A stretch of DNA of 64,000 nt from Azospirillum canadense. GTDB taxonomy: Bacteria; Pseudomonadota; Alphaproteobacteria; Azospirillales; Azospirillaceae. The notes under the pieces are model-generated. The model was not told the origin of the DNA. It worked only from the letters and a program-made list of their open reading frames with translations, and did no database searches. Both the position numbers and the translations under genes were made by a program. Shown here in pieces: positions 58,331 to 64,000 of this stretch. The DNA is taken from contig NZ_JAOQNG010000010.1 in NCBI RefSeq assembly GCF_025961225.1, positions 1,230,501 through 1,294,500 of the forward strand, in the 5' to 3' direction. Within the stretch, counting starts at the first letter, position 1; each line of letters starts with the position of its first letter.

Positions 58331-59215
58331 ATGCTCCAGCCGCTGAACATTCTCGACCACATCCGCGGCCGCCTGCCGGAGCTGAAGAAGTCGGAGGCGC
58401 AGGTCGCCGACATGGTGCTGGCCGACCCGCACAAGGTGCTGGGCCAGAGCATCACCGTGCTGGCCCATGCCGCCGGGGTGAGCGAGGCGACGGTCGTCCG
58501 CTTCTGCCGCAGCATCGGCTGCGGCGGCTTTCCGGACTTCAAGCTGCGGCTGGCCGAGGGGCAGGCGCGCGGCACCCCCTTCGTCAGCCAGGACGTGGCG
58601 CCCGACGACGACGTGCCGATGGTGGCGCAGAAGGTCTTCGCCTCGGCCGCCGCGGCGCTGAACGACGCGGCCGGTGCGCTGGACATGGAGGCGGTGGCCC
58701 GCGCGGTGGACCTGCTGGCCGGTGCCTCCAGCATCCTGTGCATCGGCACCGGCGCCTCGGCCGTGGTGGCGGAGGACGCGGCGCACAAGTTCCTGCGCTT
58801 CGGCATGGCCGCCCAGGCCAGCGCCGACCCGATGATGGTGCGCATGCTGTCGGTGAACCTGGGCGAGAAGGGCGTTCTGCTGGCGATCTCCAACACCGGC
58901 CGCACCTTCGTGGTGACGGAACTGGCGCAGACCGCGCGGGAGCAGGGCGTGCCGGTGATCGCCATCACCGCGCCGGGTTCCCCGCTCGCGGCCGTCTCCA
59001 CCGTCACCATCGGCCACACCCCGGTAGAGGACGCCGAGATCTACACGCCGATGGCCTCGCGGCTGGTGCATCTGGCCATCATCGACGTGCTGTCCACCGG
59101 CGTGGCGTTGAAGATCGGCACCGGCGCGCGGCGGCATCTGGCGAAGGTCAAGGCCGTGCTGGCCGACACGCGCGAGGCGCGGGACGGAAGGCCGACAAGG
59201 GGGCGGAGACAATAG
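58331..59215 (+). CDS. hexR: RpiR-family transcriptional regulator, HexR-like
   Basis: 294 residues. The HTH_6 domain (LKKSEAQVADMVLADPHKVLGQSITVLAHAAGVSEATVVRFCRSIGCGGFPDFKLRLAE) is followed by a SIS phosphosugar-binding domain (CIGTGASAVVAEDAAHKFLRFGM, ISNTGRTFVVTELAQTAREQGVPVIAITAPGSPLA). The match to E. coli HexR runs along the whole protein (GTPFVSQDV, EDAEIYTPMASRLVHLAIIDVLSTG). HexR senses 2-keto-3-deoxy-6-phosphogluconate and controls central sugar metabolism. ATG 58331 was chosen by family alignment; the upstream 39-codon extension is Arg-rich and unlike the family. Divergent from dctQMP, its probable local target. Confidence 0.88.
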   Translation: MLQPLNILDHIRGRLPELKKSEAQVADMVLADPHKVLGQSITVLAHAAGVSEATVVRFCRSIGCGGFPDFKLRLAEGQARGTPFVSQDVAPDDDVPMVAQKVFASAAAALNDAAGALDMEAVARAVDLLAGASSILCIGTGASAVVAEDAAHKFLRFGMAAQASADPMMVRMLSVNLGEKGVLLAISNTGRTFVVTELAQTAREQGVPVIAITAPGSPLAAVSTVTIGHTPVEDAEIYTPMASRLVHLAIIDVLSTGVALKIGTGARRHLAKVKAVLADTREARDGRPTRGRRQ

Positions 59216-59334
59216 CCCTCTCCCCTCTGGGGAGAGGGTGGCCCGGAGGGCCGGTGAGGGGGTCCCGCCACCTTGGTACGTCCGGCAAATGCGCATCCCC
59301 CTCACCCCAACCCTCTCCCCGGAGGGGAGAGGGG
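59215..59334. repeat. Composite GC-rich intergenic repeat (copy 7)
   Basis: Left half CCCTCTCCCC-TCT-GGGGAGAGGG, then GGTGAGGGGGTCC, the unique-looking CGCCACCTTGGTACGTCCGG, and right half CCCCCTCACCCCAACC with hairpin CTCTCCCC-GG-AGGGGAGAG. The right 75 bp match copy 5 at 42930-43014. It lies between hexR and dusA in the same direction and may terminate hexR. Confidence 0.8.
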
Positions 59335-59412
59335 ACGAAGGGGCTCTTGCCATTAGGTCCTCAATCGGCCAATTGATGCGGCTGTTTCCCCTATCACCAA
59401 ATCCCGCGCCTC

Positions 59413-60417
59413 ATGACCCCTATCGCCCTCAGCGTCGCACCCATGATGGACTGGACCGACCGCCATTGTCGGACCTTCCACCGGCTGCTGTCGAAGAACA
59501 CGCTGCTCTACACCGAGATGGTGACCACCGGCGCCGTGCTGCACGGGGACCGGGAGCGGCTGCTGGGCTATGACGCGGCGGAGCATCCGGTGGCGCTCCA
59601 GCTCGGCGGGTCGGACCCGGCGGAGCTGGCGGCCTGTGCCCGCATCGCGGAGGAGTGGGGCTACGACGAGGTGAACCTCAACGTCGGGTGCCCCAGCGAC
59701 CGCGTGCAGTCCGGCCGCTTCGGCGCCTGCCTGATGGCGGAGCCGGACCTCGTGGCGCGGCTGGTCGGCGCCATGCGGGAGGCCGCGTCGATCCCCGTGA
59801 CCGTCAAGCACCGCATCGCCATCGACGAGATGGAGGAGTGGCCGACGCTCGACCGCTTCGTCCGCACCGTGGCGGCGGCCGGCTGCACGCACTTCATCGT
59901 GCACGCGCGCAAGGCCTGGCTGAAGGGGCTGAGCCCCAAGGAGAACCGGGACATCCCGCCGCTGCGCTACGAGCTGGTGCACCGGCTGAAGCAGGAGAAT
60001 CCGCATCTGACCATCGCCATCAACGGCGGCATCCGCACGCTGGACGAGGCGGAAACGCATCTGGCGACGCTGGACAGCGTGATGATCGGGCGTGCGGCCT
60101 ACGAGACTCCCTACATCCTGGCCGACGCCGACCGCCGCCTGTTCGGTGAGGAAGCCGGCCCGGACCGCCACGCCGTCGTTGAGGCGATGATCCCCTATGT
60201 GGAGGATCGGCTGTCGAAGGGCACGCCGCTGTCCGCCATCACCCGGCACATGCTTGGCCTGTTCCAGGGGCTGCCGGGCGCCCGCGCCTGGCGGCGGCAC
60301 ATCAGCGAGAACGCCCATCTCCCCGGCGCCGGGCCGGAGGTGTTGCTGAAGGCCGCAGCTCTGGTGCCGCGTCGGCTACCGGTTACCGAGCGGCCGGTCA
60401 CAGAACCAGCGGAATGA
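59413..60417 (+). CDS. dusA: tRNA-dihydrouridine(20/20a) synthase
   Basis: 334 residues, FMN TIM-barrel. It reduces uridines in the tRNA D-loop using NADPH. Family motifs are SVAPMMDWTDRHCRTFHRLLS, YTEMVTTGAVLHGDRERLLGYDAAEHPVALQLGGSDPAELA, the catalytic-Cys motif NLNVGCPSDRVQSGRFGACLMA, TVKHRIAIDEMEEW, and TIAINGGIRTLDEA for FMN-phosphate. The second motif (ERLLGYDAAEHP) separates DusA from DusB and DusC. The start is set by MTPIALSVAP; the site upstream is weak. The 3' end overlaps the convergent DUF3429 gene by 20 bp. Confidence 0.95.
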   Translation: MTPIALSVAPMMDWTDRHCRTFHRLLSKNTLLYTEMVTTGAVLHGDRERLLGYDAAEHPVALQLGGSDPAELAACARIAEEWGYDEVNLNVGCPSDRVQSGRFGACLMAEPDLVARLVGAMREAASIPVTVKHRIAIDEMEEWPTLDRFVRTVAAAGCTHFIVHARKAWLKGLSPKENRDIPPLRYELVHRLKQENPHLTIAINGGIRTLDEAETHLATLDSVMIGRAAYETPYILADADRRLFGEEAGPDRHAVVEAMIPYVEDRLSKGTPLSAITRHMLGLFQGLPGARAWRRHISENAHLPGAGPEVLLKAAALVPRRLPVTERPVTEPAE

Positions 60418-60874
60418 GCGCCGCCAGCGTCACGCAGACGACGCTGGTCAGAACGGTCCGCAAGCGGCCGAACCAGCCGGGGTAACGGCCCAGGTCCACC
60501 GCGCGGCGGTCGGCGACCCAGGCCAGCCCGAAGGACAGGACCAGCACCACCAAGGTCCAAACCTGCGGAAGCAGAGCGGCGAACCAGCCCAGCAGCGAGG
60601 GTGCCACACCCCAGACGAGCCAGACGGCCCCGCTCCGCTCCTCCTCCCGCCCCGCCAGCACGCGGCCCCAGTGGATGGCGCCGATGAAGGACAGGATCGC
60701 GACCGCGTAGACGATCACGGCCTGAAGCGCGAAGGACTGCCAGGCGCCACCGGCCGCCCAAGCGAGGACGCCCCCGGCGACGAAGGGGATCAGCCCGCCG
60801 TAGGACAGCAGGCGGATGGTCGTCGCTTGCTTGCTCTGAGAATCCGTATGGGCGTCCACCGCGACCATCCTCAT
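60398..60874 (-). CDS. DUF3429 membrane protein
   Basis: 158 residues with four to five hydrophobic segments: LLSYGGLIPFVAGGVLAWA, FALQAVIVYAVAILSFIGAIHWG, WLVWGVAPSLLGWFAALLP, WTLVVLVLSFGLAWVAD, LTSVVCVTLAALIP. LSFIGAIHWG is the recognisable DUF3429 motif. Function unknown. Its start ATG overlaps the stop of the glutathione peroxidase gene by 4 bp (ATGA type), so the two are co-translated. Confidence 0.88.
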   Translation of the reverse strand: MRMVAVDAHTDSQSKQATTIRLLSYGGLIPFVAGGVLAWAAGGAWQSFALQAVIVYAVAILSFIGAIHWGRVLAGREEERSGAVWLVWGVAPSLLGWFAALLPQVWTLVVLVLSFGLAWVADRRAVDLGRYPGWFGRLRTVLTSVVCVTLAALIPLVL

Positions 60875-61473
60875 TGCCCTGCGACGGGGGGACTGGAGAC
60901 GGGCTGGGCCAGCGCCTGGTCGATGGCCGACGCCAGCGCCGGTGCGTCGGGCGTGACGGCACTGGGGAAGGTCGCGGCCAGGCGGCCATCGCGCCCGATC
61001 AGGATCTTGTGGAAGTTCCAGCGCGGCACGCCGGTGGGACCGGTTTCCCCCGCGGCCCAGCGATAGAAGGGGTGCGCGTCCGGACCGACGACGGCCTGCT
61101 TTTCCAGAAGCGGGAAATCGACGCCGTAGTTCAGCTCGCAGAAAGAGGCGACCTGGGCGTTGCTGCCCGGCTCCTGCGCCCCGAAGTCGTTGGACGGCAC
61201 GCCCAGCATGACCAGCCCGCGGTCGCGGTAGGCCGCCCAGAGCTTCTGAAGGCCGGCGTATTGCCCGGTGTAGCCGCACTGCGACGCCGTGTTCACCACC
61301 AGCACCGCCCGGCCCTGGAAGAGTGCCGGCGGCAGCGTGCCGCCATCGATGGCCGGCAGGGGCAGCGACGACCAGTCGACGGTCTGCCGGGGCGACGCCG
61401 CCCCCGCTTCGACAGAAGCGGCAGACAGGAGGAGTGCGGCGGAAAGGGCGGCGGTGCGAACGAGCGGTGGCAT
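60871..61473 (-). CDS. Exported glutathione peroxidase-family protein
   Basis: 200 residues. A signal peptide (TAALSAALLLSAASVEAGA) directs it to the periplasm, unlike most Gpx. The thioredoxin-fold core has the active-site VVNTASQCGYTGQY with peroxidatic Cys (not Sec), GLVMLGVPSNDFGAQEPGS with the Gln, and RWNFHKILIGRDG with Trp and Asn. The resolving-Cys position corresponds to VASFCELNYGVDFPLL. It reduces hydrogen peroxide or lipid peroxides, probably with thioredoxin-like donors. ATG 61473 is chosen for the signal peptide. It is first in a two-gene operon with DUF3429. Confidence 0.92.
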   Translation of the reverse strand: MPPLVRTAALSAALLLSAASVEAGAASPRQTVDWSSLPLPAIDGGTLPPALFQGRAVLVVNTASQCGYTGQYAGLQKLWAAYRDRGLVMLGVPSNDFGAQEPGSNAQVASFCELNYGVDFPLLEKQAVVGPDAHPFYRWAAGETGPTGVPRWNFHKILIGRDGRLAATFPSAVTPDAPALASAIDQALAQPVSSPPVAGQ

Positions 61474-61671
61474 GCGCGTCTCCAGCGGTGTGCTGCCATT
61501 ACGTCGCGGCACGCCCTTTGGATCTCATCGCGCCGCTCCCGCGTCGCTGTGAGGACGGCGATTGCATGGGTGCCATGGCAATGTTGCCGTGCGCGGTGGA
61601 GCGCGTCCTGCACTACGGTTGGGACTCTGATCAATTCACGACCAAACTTCGGCGGCGGCCCACCCCTTCCC

Positions 61672-62850
61672 ATGCGCCTTCTCATCCTGATCCTCGGCCT
61701 TGCGGGCTTCGCGAGCGCCTTTTCGCTGCGGGCGACCGACCCGATGCTGACCGTCATCGCGGCGGACCTGGGCGTCGGCGTGGCCGAGGCCGCCCTGCTC
61801 TCCTCCGCCTACACGCTGCCTTACGCGGCGATGCAGCTGATCCTGGGGCCGGTTGGCGACGCCATCGGCAAGACGCGGCTGATCCGGCTGTCGCTGGTGA
61901 TCCTGACCATCGGCGTCGCGCTGTCGTCCATCGGGCCCGGCTATACTGGGGTGATGGCGGCGCGCGTGCTGGCCGGCGCCTTCGCCGGCGGCATCATCCC
62001 CGCCTCCATGGCGCTGATCGGCGACCGGGTGGACTACACGGAGCGGCAGTTCGCCATCAGCCGCTTCCTGCTGGCGGTCATCCTGGGCCAGATGTCGGGC
62101 TCGGCCGTGGCCGGTGCGCTGGCGGAGGTGGCGGGCTGGCGCGCGGTGTTCGGGCTGGCCGCCGGGACAACCGGCATCATCGCCCTGATCGCCATGGTCG
62201 GCCTGCACCGCGAGCGTGAGGCCCGGCACCCCCTGTCACTGGCCGACGCGCGGCGGCGCTACGCCTCGGTGCTGGCCAACCCGACCTCCGTCTGGGTCTT
62301 CGCCACCGTGGCGGCGGAGGGGCTGCTGATCTTCGGCGTGTTCCCCTTTGTGGCGCCCATGCTGGCCAAGCACGGCGCGACCGGCGCCTTCGAGGCCGGC
62401 GTCACCATCGCGGCCTTCGCCATCGGCGGGGTCTTCTACAGCATGGTGGTGCGCCGCCTGCTCGGCCGGCTTGGCCAATGGGGCATGATGCGGGTCGGCG
62501 GCCTGTTGGGGGGCGTGGCCTATCTGGCGATGGCGGCGCCGGTGCCCTGGCCGGTGGTGTCGGTGCTGTTCCTGGTCGCTGGCTTCGGCTTCTACATGCT
62601 GCACAACACGATGCAGACCCAGGCGACCGAGCTGTCGGCCACGGCGCGCGGGTCCGCATTGGCGCTGTTCGCCTCCGCCTTCTTCCTGGGCCAGGGGATG
62701 GGGCCGGTGCTCTACGGCGCCGTCGCCGCGCAGGCCGGCCTGAACGTGCTGTTCCTGGGGGCCGGCGTGCTGATCGCGGTGCTGGGCATCGGCGCGGTCG
62801 GGCTGATCCGTGGGCGTACCCGATCAGATATCCCCAAAAGCTGTGGATAA
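61672..62850 (+). CDS. MFS transporter (DHA1-type exporter)
   Basis: 392 residues, 12 predicted membrane segments. MRLLILILGLAGFASAFSLRATDPMLTVIAADLGVGVAEAALLSSAYTLPYAAMQLILGPVGDAIGKTRLIR contains TM1 and the motif-A loop (GPVGDAIGKTRL). The acidic D23 in TM1 is typical of proton-driven exporters. The start at 61672 is chosen by TM1; the open frame upstream is antisense to the peroxidase gene. The stop codon lies within a TGTGGATAA sequence identical to a DnaA box. The substrate is unknown. Confidence 0.87.
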   Translation: MRLLILILGLAGFASAFSLRATDPMLTVIAADLGVGVAEAALLSSAYTLPYAAMQLILGPVGDAIGKTRLIRLSLVILTIGVALSSIGPGYTGVMAARVLAGAFAGGIIPASMALIGDRVDYTERQFAISRFLLAVILGQMSGSAVAGALAEVAGWRAVFGLAAGTTGIIALIAMVGLHREREARHPLSLADARRRYASVLANPTSVWVFATVAAEGLLIFGVFPFVAPMLAKHGATGAFEAGVTIAAFAIGGVFYSMVVRRLLGRLGQWGMMRVGGLLGGVAYLAMAAPVPWPVVSVLFLVAGFGFYMLHNTMQTQATELSATARGSALALFASAFFLGQGMGPVLYGAVAAQAGLNVLFLGAGVLIAVLGIGAVGLIRGRTRSDIPKSCG

Positions 62851-63154
62851 CTCTGTTGGCGAATCGAGGGGTAACCTATTGGGAAGCCCCCTCCTTCAAG
62901 GGATCCGCGTTCTTTGCCTAAATTTTAGGCACACCGGAAATCGGCAACAATCAAGGATTTTCGTGGGGTCGCAGCCGATTGCTTAGATCCCGAAGTGACA
63001 AAACGGTGTCAATGCCGGAGTCAAGCGAAGGATGCTTCACCCTGTGAACAACTCCGCTTGACAGGAGTGATGTGCGCCGTCAGGCGGTACGGTGGTGACG
63101 GGACGGGCGGCTGTCCATGCCCTGCGAGAAGGTGTCCCGGCGGGGGAGATCCCG
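62851..63154. other. Intergenic region with DnaA-box-like and palindromic motifs
   Basis: 304 bp. TGTGGATAA (62842-62850, complement of TTATCCACA) overlaps the left boundary. Palindromes GCCTAAA-T-TTTAGGC (62916-62930) and TGACA-N6-TGTCA (62996-63011) follow in a locally AT-rich stretch, then TTGACA at 63058-63063. No gene is recognised. Only one DnaA box is seen, so a replication origin is not claimed. Confidence 0.5.
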
Positions 63155-63439
63155 ATGGTCCGCCGGCTTGCGGACGGGCGGGCGTTGCGGCATCCTGCCG
63201 GCATGTTCACGGTCAGCGAATCCGAAGCCGAAGCGATCCGCCGCGCCTTCCACGAACGCGGCGAATGGGCCGCCGTCGTGGAACTGCGGCGGCTGTTCCC
63301 GGTGTTCAGCAACAACCCCGAAGCCCTGCGTTGCGTCCGCGCCATCGCCGGCTGGTCGCCGCTGCCCGAGGCGGCGGAACCCCCGGCAGAGAAGGTCACC
63401 GCACTGCGGCGGCGGCGTAAACCGGAAGATCAACGCTGA
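63155..63439 (+). CDS. Small conserved protein of unknown function
   Basis: 94 residues. The core FTVSESEAEAIRRAFHERGEWAAVVELRRLFPVF, then ALRCVRAIAGWSPLPE, matches small alphaproteobacterial proteins with the pattern SEAEAxAIR...E-LRRLFPG...CARxIAGW. It is probably helical and soluble; no function is known. The ATG at 63155 follows GGGGGAG. An in-frame GTG/ATG start further up (63092) or the internal Met at 63203 are alternatives. The last 44 bp overlap the convergent kinase gene. Confidence 0.68.
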   Translation: MVRRLADGRALRHPAGMFTVSESEAEAIRRAFHERGEWAAVVELRRLFPVFSNNPEALRCVRAIAGWSPLPEAAEPPAEKVTALRRRRKPEDQR

Positions 63440-64000
63440 CCGTCGTGCCGGCCCCGGCGCGGCTGGCGATGCGCAGCACGCCGCCGTGCAGTTCCACCAG
63501 CGACCGCGCCAGCGGCAGGCCGAGCCCGGTGCCCTCGTAGCGGCGCTGCAGCCCGTTGTCGATCTGCTCGAAGGGGCGCAGCACGGCGTCGATCCGGTCT
63601 TCCGGAATGCCGATCCCGGTGTCCACCACCTCCAGCGTCACGTAGCCGCCGCGGATGCGGTGCGCGCCGACGCGCACGGTGCCGCCGGGCAGGGTGAACT
63701 TGACGGCGTTGCTCACGAGGTTCAGCAGGATCTGGCGCAGGGCGCGCTCGTCGCCGTTCACCGGCGTTGGGCCGCCGGGCATGTCCTCGGCCAGCGTCAC
63801 CCCGCCTTCCCGGGCGCGGGGCGCCAGGGTGCGCAGGGTGGCCCGGACCACCGCGCCGAGGTCCACCGCCTCCCGCTCCAGCACGTAGCGGCCGGCCTCC
63901 ACCTTCGCGAGGTCGAGCACGTCGTTGACGATGGACAGCAGGTGCGCGCCGCTGTCGTGGATGTCCGCCCCGTATTCCAGATAGCTCGCGTCGCCCAACG
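63396..64000 (-). CDS. Sensor histidine kinase, C-terminal part (cut by window edge)
   Basis: The gene enters from the right edge, so its N-terminal sensor and the phospho-accepting His lie outside. Visible are the end of the HisKA domain (AHLLSIVNDVLDLAKVEAGRYVLEREAVDLGAVV) and a complete HATPase domain: N box RQILLNLVSNAVKFT, G1 EVVDTGIGIPEDRI, F box FEQIDNGLQRRYEG, G2 TGLGLPLARSLVELHGG. The protein ends at VYAAAAVR without an added receiver. It resembles PAS-containing kinases of the PleC/DivJ-like type in alphaproteobacteria. The 3' end overlaps the preceding small gene. Confidence 0.92.
   Translation of the reverse strand, partial: LGDASYLEYGADIHDSGAHLLSIVNDVLDLAKVEAGRYVLEREAVDLGAVVRATLRTLAPRAREGGVTLAEDMPGGPTPVNGDERALRQILLNLVSNAVKFTLPGGTVRVGAHRIRGGYVTLEVVDTGIGIPEDRIDAVLRPFEQIDNGLQRRYEGTGLGLPLARSLVELHGGVLRIASRAGAGTTVSVDLPVYAAAAVR

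Noticed and set aside
62842..62850. Replication origin
   Set aside because: Only one DnaA-box match and no dnaA, dnaN, parAB or repABC genes nearby.

Overview
This is a high-GC window (most genes strongly G/C in the third codon position) whose gene content points to an alphaproteobacterium, most likely an Azospirillum-like member of the Rhodospirillales. Supporting features are an alphaproteobacterial-type RpoH, a cyanide-insensitive-type bd quinol oxidase, phasin, a NAD-dependent molybdenum formate dehydrogenase of the fdsGBACD type, many two-component systems, a TRAP transporter and GC-rich intergenic palindromes. The genus call is inference from gene content, not from a marker gene. I see no rRNA, tRNA, CRISPR array or prophage.

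Layout. 1-3.8 kb: start of a bd oxidase operon (cydAB, leftward), rpoH with a long leader and TTG start, and a low-GC gene for a secreted Cache-domain protein. 3.8-6.5 kb: small lipoproteins, an IS5-family element with a 3-bp target duplication, and a secreted DUF4440 protein. 6.5-8.7 kb: uvrB. 8.8-11.2 kb: two adjacent genes for pepsin-like bilobed aspartic-peptidase-like proteins without signal peptides, the most unusual content of the window. 11.6-14 kb: ilvE divergent from a MarR regulator, a small repeat-tailed protein, cspA. 14-19 kb: a hybrid histidine kinase and an OmpR/EnvZ-type pair. 19-23 kb: csaA, phasin, TetR, and a LysR regulator divergent from an NmrA-type reductase. 22.9-32 kb: a GT-C-like membrane protein, hflX, a DUF2934 protein with a basic tail, ilvD, and a 1040-residue cyclase-like/AAA/TPR regulator whose cyclase domain has lost key residues.

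32-36 kb holds a ribbon-helix-helix protein, a small unknown protein, an HWE/HisKA_2-type kinase and a Bcr/CflA-type exporter. 35.6-44.1 kb is a coherent formate-oxidation block: a molybdate-binding protein (modA-like), a LysR regulator (probable FdsR), and fdsG-fdsB-fdsA-fdsC(fdhD)-fdsD, with a dyad LysR-type site ahead of fdsG. 44-49 kb has a SplB-like radical SAM gene and a marR-aaeA-aaeB-DUF1656 efflux operon with an operator-like palindrome touching the marR start codon. 49-53.5 kb has LysR divergent from MFS + aldo/keto reductase across a perfect 23-bp palindrome, then a secreted alpha/alpha-barrel-like protein. 53.5-55 kb is an IS110/IS1111-type element with structured noncoding ends. 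55-59.2 kb is a dctQMP TRAP operon divergent from a HexR-like regulator, with two TGAAGA/TCTTCA dyads between them. 59.4-64 kb has dusA, a periplasmic glutathione peroxidase with a DUF3429 membrane protein, an MFS exporter, a small conserved protein and the 3' part of a sensor kinase.

Intergenic space is colonised by two repeat families: paired CCCTCTCCCC/GGGGAGAGGG-type palindromes (at least eight loci), and a long inverted-repeat element built on CACCAAGGCACCAAGACACC (two loci). Coordinates of starts were chosen by ribosome-binding sites and family alignment from memory. No database search was possible.
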